Positions 17,479-26,505 of a stretch of 64,000 bases of DNA are shown here, piece by piece. Location of the stretch: contig NZ_BNCM01000002.1 in the NCBI RefSeq assembly GCF_014656475.1, forward strand, positions 124,001-188,000. The letters are read 5' to 3'. The DNA is from Sinomonas cellulolyticus. GTDB taxonomy: Bacteria; Actinomycetota; Actinomycetes; Actinomycetales; Micrococcaceae. The stretch's first letter is position 1, and each line of letters begins with the position of its first letter. The notes beneath the pieces were generated by a model. It was not told where the DNA came from, did no database searches, and worked only from the letters and a program-made list of their open reading frames with translations. Position numbers and translations under genes: made by a program.

Positions 17479-18642
17479 GTGTCCTTCGTCGAACTCTCGC
17501 TCATCTGCGTCGTCGCGCTCGCGGGGCCGGCGCTGGCCGCACGGAAGTCCTGGCACCTCCCGCTCGTCCTGGGCGAGCTGGTCGCGGGGGTCCTCGTGGG
17601 CAAGTCCCTGCTGGGCTGGCTCAACGCCGACAATGAGACGTTCACGTTCCTCGCCGACATCGGGTTCGCCCTGATGATGTTCGTCGCGGGAACGCACGTT
17701 CCGATGCGGGACCGCACCATCCGCGGCGCGATCGGCAAGGGCTCGCTCCGTGTCGTGACCGCCGCGGTGGTGGCCACTGCGCTCGGGGTTGCCCTGGCCA
17801 TGCTGTTCGGCTCCGCGAACGCGCCGCTGTACGTGGTGCTGATGGCTTCGTCGTCGGCAGCGCTGGTCCTGCCCATTGTGGATTCGCTCAAGCTGACCGG
17901 CACGAGCGTCCTCGAGCTCACCGCCCAGGTGGCGCTGGCCGACGTCGCCGCAATCGTCGCCCTGCCCCTCGCGATCGACCCCGCCAACGCGGGTCCCAAG
18001 GCACTCGGCGCGCTGGCGGTCGCGGCGTGCGCACTCGGGGTCTGGTGGGTGCTGCGCTTCTTCGAGACCAACGGCGGGCGGCAGAGGCTGCATCATGTCT
18101 CAGAGGAGCGGAAGTTCGCCCTAGAGCTGCGCATCCAGCTCACGATCCTCTTCGCCCTCGCAGGCCTGGCCGTCTTCACTCACGTCTCGATCATGCTCGC
18201 GGGGTTCGCGTTCGGCCTCGCGGTCTCCGCGGTCGGCGAACCGCGGCGCCTCGCCCGGCAGCTGTTCGCCCTCAACGACGGCTTCCTCGGGCCGGTCTTC
18301 TTCGTATGGCTCGGGGCATCGATCGACCTGAGACAGCTCGGCGGGCATCCGCAGATGATCGTCCTCGGCCTCCTCCTCGGGATCGGCGCAGTGGGGGCGC
18401 ACGCCGTCAATCGGGTCGCGGGGCTGCCCCTGCCGTTCGCGATCGGCTCCGCCGCGCAGTTGGGCGTGCCGGTGGCCGCTGCCACGATCGGCCGCAGCTC
18501 GGGGGCCCTTCGCCCCGGGGAGGACTCGGCGCTCCTCCTCGGCGCCCTCGTCACCATCGGATGCACGACGGCGGCCGCGGCCTGGGCGGCGCGTCGCGGC
18601 GCTGCGGACGCAGCGCCGCCTGCGGCACCCGTGGAGCGGTGA
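17479..18642 (+). CDS. Cation:proton antiporter (CPA2/KefB type)
   Basis: This 387-residue polytopic protein starts at GTG 17479. It has about 12 helices with the CPA2-type transporter core, including LVLGELVAGVLVGKSLLGW and ADIGFALMMFVAGTHV. There is no C-terminal TrkA-N domain, so it is the short form. It should exchange Na+ or K+ for protons. It follows the small ParB-fold-like gene closely, and its stop codon lies inside a TGACCCCGGGG element that resembles the GGGGTCAC repeat seen elsewhere in the window. Confidence 0.85.
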   Translation: MSFVELSLICVVALAGPALAARKSWHLPLVLGELVAGVLVGKSLLGWLNADNETFTFLADIGFALMMFVAGTHVPMRDRTIRGAIGKGSLRVVTAAVVATALGVALAMLFGSANAPLYVVLMASSSAALVLPIVDSLKLTGTSVLELTAQVALADVAAIVALPLAIDPANAGPKALGALAVAACALGVWWVLRFFETNGGRQRLHHVSEERKFALELRIQLTILFALAGLAVFTHVSIMLAGFAFGLAVSAVGEPRRLARQLFALNDGFLGPVFFVWLGASIDLRQLGGHPQMIVLGLLLGIGAVGAHAVNRVAGLPLPFAIGSAAQLGVPVAAATIGRSSGALRPGEDSALLLGALVTIGCTTAAAAWAARRGAADAAPPAAPVER

Positions 18643-18652
18643 CCCCGGGGGG

Positions 18653-18670
18653 TTCTACGGGCGGTAGAAT
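18653..18670 (+). promoter_or_regulatory. Operator-like palindrome overlapping a -10 element
   Basis: TTCTAC (18653-18658) and GTAGAA (18664-18669) form a perfect inverted repeat with a 5-base centre. TAGAAT (18665-18670) is a near-ideal -10 element lying within its right arm. TCTAC/GTAGA arms are seen at BlaI/CopY-family operators, so such a repressor is plausible. It would control the His-rich membrane protein and ycnI downstream. Confidence 0.6.
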
Positions 18671-18710
18671 AAGCCGCCAGTGAGGACCAACCGTGCACGG
18701 GGAGGTGGGC

Positions 18711-19349
18711 ATGGGCCGGACCGGCATCAGAGCCCTCCTGCGTTCCCTGCGTGCGACGGCGCTCGGCGGCTCGGTCATCGCGCTCGCCGCAGGCGCACAC
18801 GCGTGGGCAGGCGCCGATCTCCCGCACCCGCTCATCCTCGCAGCGCTCGTCGCGGTGACCGGACTCGCCTCCACCGTCCTCAGCCGCGTGATGCTGCGCC
18901 TCCCGGCGCTCATGGCCGTGCTGGGCGCCGGTCAGCTGGCGCTGCACGAGGCCTTCGCCGCGCTCGCCCCGACGGGCGAGGCCTCGCCGTCGTCCGCGGC
19001 CGCCCTCGGAAGGGGATGGCACCAGCACAGCGGGGACGCGCTCTCCGCGCTCACCTCCCTGGACAGCGGCGCAGCCGCTGCGGCCCACAGCCACTCGTCC
19101 CCGCTCATGCCCGTGCTGCACGGAGGCGCCACCGTGGCGTGCGCGTTCGCGATCCGCGGCGCCGAGCGCGCGCTCGAGCTGCTCGCCGCGTGGCTGCGGC
19201 CGCTGACCCGCCTGCCGGAGCCGGCCGCCGTCGTGCCTCCCGCACCGGTCCTGCCCGCGGCCCCCAGGGCTGCCCACCGCGTTCTGCCGTGGCGCCAGCT
19301 CGCCCCGCCGCCCCTTCGCGGGCCACCACCAGCACCAGCCTTCGCCTGA
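18711..19349 (+). CDS. Membrane protein with His-rich loop, paralog-like to the 16344 gene
   Basis: This 212-residue protein has about five hydrophobic segments, a loop with several His (GRGWHQHSGDAL, HSHSSPLMPVLHGG) and a Pro-rich cytoplasmic tail. The order of helices, the metal-rich loop and the late RGAERALELLAAWL helix mirror the protein at 16344, although the sequences have diverged. The ATG at 18711 has a GGGGAGG Shine-Dalgarno; an upstream GTG (18693) is less likely. It is followed by ycnI, which supports a role in copper handling, but no biochemical function is evident. Confidence 0.7.
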   Translation: MGRTGIRALLRSLRATALGGSVIALAAGAHAWAGADLPHPLILAALVAVTGLASTVLSRVMLRLPALMAVLGAGQLALHEAFAALAPTGEASPSSAAALGRGWHQHSGDALSALTSLDSGAAAAAHSHSSPLMPVLHGGATVACAFAIRGAERALELLAAWLRPLTRLPEPAAVVPPAPVLPAAPRAAHRVLPWRQLAPPPLRGPPPAPAFA

Positions 19350-19426
19350 CAACGCGCCGCCGGCCATCCGATGGCGCCCTCACCCCTCCTCGGCGCGCCT
19401 GTCTGCGCGCCGCGAAAGGCCATGCT

Positions 19427-20161
19427 GTGAACACCCTGACTACCCATACCCGCCGCGCCTCGCGCATCATCGTCCCCACCGCCCTCGCCGCAGGCCTCCT
19501 GCTCGGGGCCGCCGGGGCCGCCTCCGCCCACGTGGGCATCACACCATCCTCCACAGATGCCGGCTCGTCCTCGCTGCTGACCGTCGCGGTCCCGCATGGC
19601 TGCGGTGAGAGCCCCACCACGAAGGTGGCCATCTCCCTTCCCGCCGAGCTCGTCGACGCACAGCCAACCGTCAACGCCAACTGGACCGTGGAGAAGGTCG
19701 TCCAGAAGCTGGACGCTCCCCAGAAGCTCGCGGACGGCGCGAGCGTGACGCAACGGACCTCGCAGGTGGTCTACACGGCCAAGACCCCGCTGGAATCCCA
19801 CCTGCGCGACACCTTCGTGCTCAGCGTCAAGCTCCCGGCCGACGCCGCGGGCAAGACGCTCTACTTCCCCACCCTCCAGACGTGTGAGAAGGGCTCCACG
19901 GACTGGAACGAGATACCCGCGGCCGGCGCCGCCCACGATTCGGTCAAGTCGCCGGCGCCCTCGGTGACGGTGGCCGGGGCGAAGGCCCCGGCCGGCGAGC
20001 ATGCCGAGCACGGCGCCGTGGACACCGCCGATCCGGCGTCCACGACAGCCTCCTCCACGGGCGGTGCCGCCGTGGCCGGCTGGGCAGGACTCGCCGCGGG
20101 GCTCGCAGGCCTGGCACTGGGAGCTGCCGCACTCGTGCGGACGCGCGGGCGCAAGGCCTGA
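19427..20161 (+). CDS. ycnI: YcnI-like copper-binding membrane-anchored protein
   Basis: This 244-residue protein starts at GTG 19427 with a GAAAGG Shine-Dalgarno. After a signal peptide ending near AASA, the mature chain begins with His (HVGITPSSTDAG). In YcnI that N-terminal histidine binds Cu(II). The DUF1775 domain covers about 35-175, including the CGESPTTKVAISLP and TCEKGSTDWNEIP segments. A Thr/Ala/His linker leads to one C-terminal membrane helix and the RTRGRK anchor. In other bacteria ycnI sits with copper importers and PCuAC proteins, and both types of neighbour appear here. Confidence 0.88.
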   Translation: MNTLTTHTRRASRIIVPTALAAGLLLGAAGAASAHVGITPSSTDAGSSSLLTVAVPHGCGESPTTKVAISLPAELVDAQPTVNANWTVEKVVQKLDAPQKLADGASVTQRTSQVVYTAKTPLESHLRDTFVLSVKLPADAAGKTLYFPTLQTCEKGSTDWNEIPAAGAAHDSVKSPAPSVTVAGAKAPAGEHAEHGAVDTADPASTTASSTGGAAVAGWAGLAAGLAGLALGAAALVRTRGRKA

Positions 20162-20178
20162 GACGTCCCTCCATCCGG

Positions 20179-20210
20179 CCCCGTGTTCCGGGCTTGCGCG
20201 GAACACGGGG
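20179..20210 (+). terminator. Perfect 12-base hairpin after ycnI
   Basis: CCCCGTGTTCCG (20179-20190) pairs without mismatch with CGGAACACGGGG (20199-20210) around an 8-base loop, 17 bases past the ycnI stop. It has no clear U tract. Confidence 0.7.
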
Positions 20211-20311
20211 CAACGCCATCCGCACCCTGCGGGCAGCAAGGCGAAGTCGTCGCGGGATCGTTGCCGGGTCGTGTCTTGACGCCCCGTGGGACTGAAGTGA
20301 ATGGTGGGACT

Positions 20312-20992
20312 ATGAACCGCTTCCAGCGCGCCCTGGTCCTCGCCTCCCCCCTACTCCTCGCGGGAGCCCTGACCGGGTGCGGCGGCGGGACATCCACACC
20401 GGGGTCATCGTCATCGGCTTCGGCTTCGGCTTCGCAGAGCCCCTCGGCAAGCTCGGCTTCGGCCACCCCGTCGGCGAGCGCGACCACGAGCGCCTCCGCC
20501 TCTGCGAGCGGGAGCACACCGCCAGCGGGGAGCCAGCCGCCCCCCGCCACGACGCCCGCCGCCGGCGGCCCGGCACGCTGCCTCTCGACGCAGCTCGAGG
20601 GGAGCATCCAGCCGGGCGCGGGCGGTGCCGCCGGCACCGTCTACCAGAAGATCGCGCTGAAGAACGTCTCGCCGACGCCGTGCCTGCTCCAGGGCTTCGC
20701 TGGCGTGTCCCTCACCAACGGCCCTCAGGGGGAGCCGATCGGTGCCCCGGCCGACCGTGACTCGTCGGTGCCGGTCGTCGCGGTCGTGCTGCAGCCGGGC
20801 CAGAGCGGGGCGGCGGACTTCGGCCTGCACCAGGCCGGCAATTACCAGGACTGCGTCAGGGTGCAGGCTGCGGGCTACCGCGTGTACCCTCCGGAGGACT
20901 ACGGCTCGCTGTTCATTCCGGCGCCGGCCACAGCGTGCAGCAACGCCGATATCCATCTGCTGACACTGCGCGCTTTCCAGCCGTTCTCCTAG
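20312..20992 (+). CDS. DUF4232-type secreted lipoprotein
   Basis: This 226-residue protein has a lipoprotein signal with lipobox LTGC near residue 22. A Ser/Ala/Thr/Pro linker (about 25-85) follows, typical of wall-spanning lipoproteins. The globular domain starts at ARCLSTQLEGSIQPG and contains two Cys pairs (RCLS, TPCLLQGF, QDCVRV, TACSN). DUF4232 domains are common in actinobacterial lipoproteins and have no established function. The ATG at 20312 is supported by GGTGGGA upstream. Confidence 0.85.
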   Translation: MNRFQRALVLASPLLLAGALTGCGGGTSTPGSSSSASASASQSPSASSASATPSASATTSASASASGSTPPAGSQPPPATTPAAGGPARCLSTQLEGSIQPGAGGAAGTVYQKIALKNVSPTPCLLQGFAGVSLTNGPQGEPIGAPADRDSSVPVVAVVLQPGQSGAADFGLHQAGNYQDCVRVQAAGYRVYPPEDYGSLFIPAPATACSNADIHLLTLRAFQPFS

Positions 20993-21056
20993 GATTCCTT
21001 GCCGTGCGCGTTCCGAGGGCCGGCAATGACGCCCAGGAAATCCTGGCGAAAAGAGA

Positions 21057-21091
21057 GGACGGCCGGAGCGCGGCATGCCCTCCGGCCGTCC
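21057..21091. terminator. Perfect 12-base hairpin downstream of the lipoprotein gene
   Basis: GGACGGCCGGAG (21057-21068) pairs with CTCCGGCCGTCC (21080-21091). A shorter stem, CCAGG/CCTGG at 21033-21046, lies just before it. The 198-base gap between the lipoprotein gene and the small minus-strand gene otherwise shows nothing I can name. Confidence 0.7.
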
Positions 21092-21190
21092 GGCCGGCAG
21101 CCTCGGACGCGACTCGACGCAGAAGAATGCGGAATCGTCGCTGCCGGCAGGCCCCCTGGTCCCGGGTGTTTGGACAACCCCTGGGCTATC

Positions 21191-21322
21191 TCAGAGGGCG
21201 CCCTTGCGGCGCCGCGGAAGGAATTGCTCCTCCGCCGCCTTCGCCTTCTTCTCGGCACGCTTGGCCTTGATGGACTTTCCCTGCTTGAGGTTCTTGGAAT
21301 TGCGCGGCGACTTTCCTGACAT
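21191..21322 (-). CDS. Very small basic protein, 43 residues
   Basis: The peptide begins MSGKSPRNSKNLKQGKSIK and is dominated by Lys, Arg and Ala (KAKRAEKKAKAAEE). Small proteins of this type are widespread and conserved in Arthrobacter relatives. A Shine-Dalgarno (GGGGAG) sits seven bases before the ATG. Nothing about its structure beyond a charged helix can be seen; nucleic-acid or ribosome binding is a guess. It is divergent from lhr. Confidence 0.7.
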   Translation of the reverse strand: MSGKSPRNSKNLKQGKSIKAKRAEKKAKAAEEQFLPRRRKGAL

Positions 21323-21457
21323 TTCAGCTCCCCGTGGAATTAATTGAAAACTGGAATACCTGCACTTCCGACCATACCCGAGAAAAAAACAAAAGCCAGC
21401 TGGCAGCAGCGGGCGGCGTGGGCGAGGACTGTCGGTGGGGTGGAGGATGATGGTGCC

Positions 21458-24400
21458 GTGAGTCGGGGACCGGGAGGGCAGGTGCGGGCGGCCGTGATGG
21501 ACCGCTTCGGCACTGCCACGCGCGAATGGTTCCTCGGCGCCTTCCGCGAGCCCACTCCTGCCCAGGCCGGAGCATGGGAGGCCATCTCCTCGGGGCGGCA
21601 CGCTCTGGTCGTGGCTCCGACAGGTTCCGGCAAGACCCTCGCGGCGTTCCTCTGGTCGCTCGACCGCCTCCTTGCCCATGGCGGCGCTGCGTCCGCGCCC
21701 GCCGCAAGCGCGCACGGCGCGGCCGGATCCCCGCTACCCGGCCTCGAAGCCGCACGCGCTGCCGGCGGCACCACTCAAGGAGGGCCGGCGGCGCCAGGAG
21801 GGCGGCGCCGTCGTGCGCCCAAGAACCACACCAAGGTCCTCTATATCTCCCCCCTGAAGGCGCTCGGAGTGGACGTCGAGCGGAACCTGCGCGCGCCGCT
21901 CATCGGCATCTCCCAGACGGCACACCGCCTGGGCCTCCCCGCGCCCGAGGTGAGCGTGGGGGTGCGCAGCGGCGACACCTCGGCGTCGGACCGGCGGGCG
22001 CTCCTCTCCAACCCGCCGGACATCCTCATCACCACCCCCGAATCGCTCTACCTGATGCTCACCTCGCAGGCCAAGGAGACGCTCACCCAGGTCGAGACCG
22101 TCATCGTGGACGAGGTCCACGCCGTAGCGGGCACCAAGCGCGGCGCCCACCTGGCCGTCACGCTCGAGCGGCTCGACGCGATCCTGGCCACGCCCGCGCA
22201 GCGCATCGGGCTGTCCGCCACGGTCGAACCGAAGGAGCTCGTGGCACAGTTCCTTGCCGGCCAGGCGCCGTGCGAGATCGTGGCGCCGCCCGCCGCGAAG
22301 ACCTGGGAGCTCACCGTCACCGTTCCCGTCGAGGACATGAGCGACCTGCAGGGTGCGGCCGCGGCGAATGACACGGGCCCGGCGTCCGGCCTGCAGCCGC
22401 AGGCGTCCATCTGGCCGCACGTCGAAGAGAGGATTGTGGACCTGATCCTCGCCAACCGGTCCACGATCGTCTTCTCCAACTCCCGGCGGCTCGCCGAACG
22501 GCTCACGGGCCGGCTGAACGAGATCTACGCCGAACGGATGCAGCCGAGCGTCTGGGACGAGCCGGCGTCCGAGGGCCAAGGCCCGGTGGACGACGGCCCG
22601 GTGGATGACGGCCCAGGCGACGCAGGTCCCGGCCTCACGACGGCGGCCCGTGCCGTGGGTGCCGCGGCGGCCACCCTGGCGAAGCGCACCCCTGCCGAGA
22701 TGATGGCGCAGGCCGGCCAGTCCGCTGGAGCGGACCCGGTGCTGGCCCGGGCTCACCACGGCTCGGTGTCGAAGGAGCAGCGCGCCCAGATCGAGGACGA
22801 CCTCAAGTCGGGCCGGCTGCGCTGCGTCGTTGCAACGAGCAGCCTCGAACTCGGCATCGACATGGGGCTCGTGGACCTCGTCATCCAAGTGGAGTCGCCG
22901 CCGTCGGTCGCCTCGGGGCTGCAGCGGGTGGGCCGTGCCGGCCACCAGGTCGGGGAGGTGTCCCAGGGAGTGCTGTTCCCGAAGCACCGCGCGGACCTCG
23001 TCCACACCGCGATCACTGTGGAGCGGATGCTTGCGGGGCAGATCGAGGCACTCCGGATTCCGGCGAACCCGCTCGACATCCTCGCGCAGCAGACCGTCGC
23101 CGCCACGGCGCTCGGACCGGTTGACGTCGAGGAGTGGTTCGACGTGGTGCGGCGTTCGGCACCCTTCGCGACCCTGCCGCGCTCCGCGTTCGACGCCACG
23201 CTCGACCTGCTCTCCGGCAAGTACCCATCGGACGAATTCGCCGAGCTGCGCCCGCGCATCGTCTGGGACCGCACCGAGGGGACCATCACGGGCAGGCCGG
23301 GCGCCCAGAGGCTCGCCGTGACCTCCGGCGGGACCATCCCCGACCGGGGGCTGTTCGGCGTGTACATCGTGGGCAGCGAGGCCGAGGGCTCCGCCCGCGA
23401 GGCGGCGCGCGGCGGCCGGCGCGTGGGCGAACTCGACGAGGAGATGGTCTACGAGTCCCGCGTCGGCGACGTGTTCGCGCTCGGTGCCACGAGCTGGAAG
23501 ATCGAGGACATCACCCATGACCGGGTCCTCGTCTCCCCCGCCTTCGGCCAGCCCGGCAAACTGCCCTTCTGGAAGGGCGACGGCTTGGGCCGGCCGGTGG
23601 AGCTCGGACGTGCGCTCGGCGCCTTCCAGCGCGAGGTCTCGGGGGCAGACCGGGAGCGCGCGGCGGAGCGGGTCGAGGCCGCGGGGCTGGACGCCTTCGC
23701 GGCCGGGAACCTCCTGCAGTACCTGGACGAGCAGAAGCAGGCCACGTCCGTGGTTCCGAGCGACAGGACGCTCGTGGTCGAGCGGTTCCAGGACGAGCTC
23801 GGCGACTGGCGGGTCGTGCTGCACTCCCCGTTCGGAATGCCCGTCCACGCCCCGTGGGCGCTGGCCGTGGGCCGCCGGCTCAGCGAGCGCTACGGCCTGG
23901 ACGGCTCGGCGATGGCCGCCGACGACGGCATCGTGCTGCGCGTGCCCATGATGGAGGACGAGCCGCCCGGCGCAGACCTGTTCGTGTTCGAGCCCGAGGA
24001 GCTCGACGGGATCGTGACCGAGGAGGTCGGCGGCTCCGCGCTGTTCGCCGCGCGGTTCCGCGAGTGCGCCGCCCGTGCACTCCTGCTCCCCCGGCCCAAT
24101 CCCGGCAAGCGGCAGCCCCTCTGGCAGCAGCGCCAGCGCGCCTCCCAGCTGCTCGACGTCGCGAAGAAGTACCCGCAGTTCCCGATCATCCTCGAGGCGG
24201 TGCGCGAATGCCTCCAGGACGTCTACGACCTCCCCGGCCTGCGTGACATCGCCTCGGCCGTGCAGCGGCGCGAGCTGCGGCTCGTCGAGACCACCACCCA
24301 GCAGCCCTCCCCGTTCGCGCGGTCGCTCCTCTTCGGCTACGTGGCCCAGTTCCTCTACGAAGGCGACTCGCCGCTCGCAGAGCGCCGTGCCGCGGCCCTC

Positions 24401-26491
24401 TCCCTCGACTCGACCCTCCTCAACGAGCTCCTCGGCCGTGCGGAACTCAGCGAGCTCCTCGACGAGAAGGTCATCGAGCAGACCGAGCGCGAGCTGCAGC
24501 GGCTCGCAGAGGACCGGAAGCTCACGGGCCTCGAGGGAGCGGCCGACCTGCTGCGGCTGCTGGGGCCTCTAAGCCTCGACGAGGTTGGCGCTCGCCTCCA
24601 GGTCTCCGGGGATGAGGGGGCCGCCGCCCGCTTCGCGGACGCCCACCACGCCCGCGGCCCCCTCATCCCCTCCGACCTTCCGGGTCATCTCGCCGAAGTT
24701 CTTGGGTACCTCCAGGAGCTCCTGGCCGCTCGGCGGGCCCTCTTGGTGAATGTTGGGGGTGTGGAGCGGTATGCCGCTGTTGAAGATGCCTCACGGTTGA
24801 GGGATGCGCTGGGGGTTCCTCTGCCCATTGGGGTTCCTCTTGCGTTCATCGAGCCCGTCGGCGATCCGCTCGGGGACCTCGTGGGACGCTATGCGCGGAC
24901 GCACGGGCCTTTTGCCGCAGGGGAGGCCGCGGCGCGGCTCGGGCTCGGCGTCGCCGTCGTGCACACCACGCTCAAGCGGCTCGCGGCCGACGGCCGTGTC
25001 ATCGAGGGGTCGTTCCGCCCGCGGGCCGGCGACGCCGTTGCCTCCCGGGCGGAGGAGTGGTGTGACGCCGAGGTGCTGCGGAGGATCCGCCGCCGCTCGC
25101 TCGCGGCGCTGCGGGCCGACGTCGAGCCCGTGGAGCAGCCGGCGTTCACGCGGTTCCTGGCCGCGTGGCAGCACATCGGCCCCACCACGGCGGCAGGGCG
25201 GCGCGGAACCCTCAAGGGGCACGACGGCGTGCTCACGGTGGTCGACCAGCTCGCCGGAGTGCCCATCCCGGCCAGCGCGTGGGAGCCGCTCGTGCTGCGC
25301 TCGCGCGTGTCCGACTACGCGCCGCCACTCCTGGACGAGCTCATGTCCAGCGGCGAGATCCTCTGGACGGGCGCCGGGTCGATCCCCGGCAACGACGGCT
25401 GGATCAGCCTCCATGTGGCCGACTCGGCTCCACTGACACTGGCACCCGACCCCGAGTTCGCGCCCGACGACGCGCAGCAGCGCATCCTCGACTTCCTTGC
25501 GGGCGGCGGCGGGTACTTCTTCCGGCAGCTCTCGGAGGCTGGCGGCGGCATGGACTCGGTCCTCTCCGACGACGCCGCGCTCACCGCGCTCTGGGGCCTC
25601 GTGTGGGCCGGGCGCATCACGGGGGACACCTTCGCACCCGTGCGTGCCATGCTCGACGCCGGCCACACCGCCCACCGGCAGCCCTCCCGCACGCCCCGCG
25701 TCCGCTCCTACGGCTATGGGCGGCCGATCCGATCGGGGCGCCTCGGCGCCCTCGGTGCGCGCAGCCTCGATCCGCCCGCCGCACCCGTTCCCCCGATGGC
25801 CGCAGGACGATGGTCGGCGGTGCGCGGCGCAGAGCTGGACACGACCGTGAAGATGCATGCCCTCGCACAGCTGCTCATGGACCGGTACGGGGTCCTGACG
25901 CGCGGCTCGGTCATGAGTGAGAACGTGCCGGGCGGGTTCGGCCTGCTCTACAAGGTGCTCGCGCGTCTGGAGGAGTCCGGGACGTGCCGCCGCGGGTACT
26001 TCGTGGACCGCCTCGGAGCGGCCCAGTTCGCCGTCCCCGCAACGGTGGACCGGCTGCGGACGTTCTCCCGCGACGATCCAGCGGGCGCGCACCCCGCCGA
26101 CGCCGCCGCGAACCCTCCCCGGGACGCCCTCGCCCTCGCGGCGACCGACCCCGCCAACCCCTATGGCGCCGCGCTCGCGTGGCCGGACGTGCCCGGCGCG
26201 GCCACGGGTCACCGGCCGGGACGCAAGGCGGGCGCCCTCGTCGTCACGGTCGACGGCGCGCTCGCCCTCTATGTGGAACGCGGCGGCAAGACGCTGCTCG
26301 CCTTCACCGACGACGAGGACGTACTGGCCCCGGCCGCGGCGGCACTGGTCGGGGTGGTGCGGGCTGGAGCGGTGGACAGGCTCGCGATGGAGAAGGTCAA
26401 CGGGCACGACCTCCTCGACACGCCCCTCGCCCGTGCGCTGACGGGTGCCGGCGCGTACTCGACCCCCCGCGGCGTGAGGATCAGGTCGTGA
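21458..26491 (+). CDS. lhr: Lhr-type large ATP-dependent 3'-5' DNA helicase
   Basis: This giant helicase has about 1,677 residues. The first third is the SF2 core: Walker A APTGSGKT with K59, the DEVH box at D218-H221, SATVEP, and motif VI around LQRVGRAGHQ. Winged-helix and beta-barrel domains typical of the Lhr core follow, and then the long Lhr C-terminal region (about 900 to end). The start is uncertain: GTG 21458 or ATG 21497 both fit. Actinobacterial Lhr is a repair helicase often next to a DNA glycosylase, as here (15 bases to the Nei gene). A stretch at about 24730-24860 has lower G+C and T-rich codon use while the protein stays normal. Confidence 0.92.
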   Translation: MSRGPGGQVRAAVMDRFGTATREWFLGAFREPTPAQAGAWEAISSGRHALVVAPTGSGKTLAAFLWSLDRLLAHGGAASAPAASAHGAAGSPLPGLEAARAAGGTTQGGPAAPGGRRRRAPKNHTKVLYISPLKALGVDVERNLRAPLIGISQTAHRLGLPAPEVSVGVRSGDTSASDRRALLSNPPDILITTPESLYLMLTSQAKETLTQVETVIVDEVHAVAGTKRGAHLAVTLERLDAILATPAQRIGLSATVEPKELVAQFLAGQAPCEIVAPPAAKTWELTVTVPVEDMSDLQGAAAANDTGPASGLQPQASIWPHVEERIVDLILANRSTIVFSNSRRLAERLTGRLNEIYAERMQPSVWDEPASEGQGPVDDGPVDDGPGDAGPGLTTAARAVGAAAATLAKRTPAEMMAQAGQSAGADPVLARAHHGSVSKEQRAQIEDDLKSGRLRCVVATSSLELGIDMGLVDLVIQVESPPSVASGLQRVGRAGHQVGEVSQGVLFPKHRADLVHTAITVERMLAGQIEALRIPANPLDILAQQTVAATALGPVDVEEWFDVVRRSAPFATLPRSAFDATLDLLSGKYPSDEFAELRPRIVWDRTEGTITGRPGAQRLAVTSGGTIPDRGLFGVYIVGSEAEGSAREAARGGRRVGELDEEMVYESRVGDVFALGATSWKIEDITHDRVLVSPAFGQPGKLPFWKGDGLGRPVELGRALGAFQREVSGADRERAAERVEAAGLDAFAAGNLLQYLDEQKQATSVVPSDRTLVVERFQDELGDWRVVLHSPFGMPVHAPWALAVGRRLSERYGLDGSAMAADDGIVLRVPMMEDEPPGADLFVFEPEELDGIVTEEVGGSALFAARFRECAARALLLPRPNPGKRQPLWQQRQRASQLLDVAKKYPQFPIILEAVRECLQDVYDLPGLRDIASAVQRRELRLVETTTQQPSPFARSLLFGYVAQFLYEGDSPLAERRAAALSLDSTLLNELLGRAELSELLDEKVIEQTERELQRLAEDRKLTGLEGAADLLRLLGPLSLDEVGARLQVSGDEGAAARFADAHHARGPLIPSDLPGHLAEVLGYLQELLAARRALLVNVGGVERYAAVEDASRLRDALGVPLPIGVPLAFIEPVGDPLGDLVGRYARTHGPFAAGEAAARLGLGVAVVHTTLKRLAADGRVIEGSFRPRAGDAVASRAEEWCDAEVLRRIRRRSLAALRADVEPVEQPAFTRFLAAWQHIGPTTAAGRRGTLKGHDGVLTVVDQLAGVPIPASAWEPLVLRSRVSDYAPPLLDELMSSGEILWTGAGSIPGNDGWISLHVADSAPLTLAPDPEFAPDDAQQRILDFLAGGGGYFFRQLSEAGGGMDSVLSDDAALTALWGLVWAGRITGDTFAPVRAMLDAGHTAHRQPSRTPRVRSYGYGRPIRSGRLGALGARSLDPPAAPVPPMAAGRWSAVRGAELDTTVKMHALAQLLMDRYGVLTRGSVMSENVPGGFGLLYKVLARLEESGTCRRGYFVDRLGAAQFAVPATVDRLRTFSRDDPAGAHPADAAANPPRDALALAATDPANPYGAALAWPDVPGAATGHRPGRKAGALVVTVDGALALYVERGGKTLLAFTDDEDVLAPAAAALVGVVRAGAVDRLAMEKVNGHDLLDTPLARALTGAGAYSTPRGVRIRS

Positions 26492-26505
26492 GGCGGTGAG
26501 GGTGC

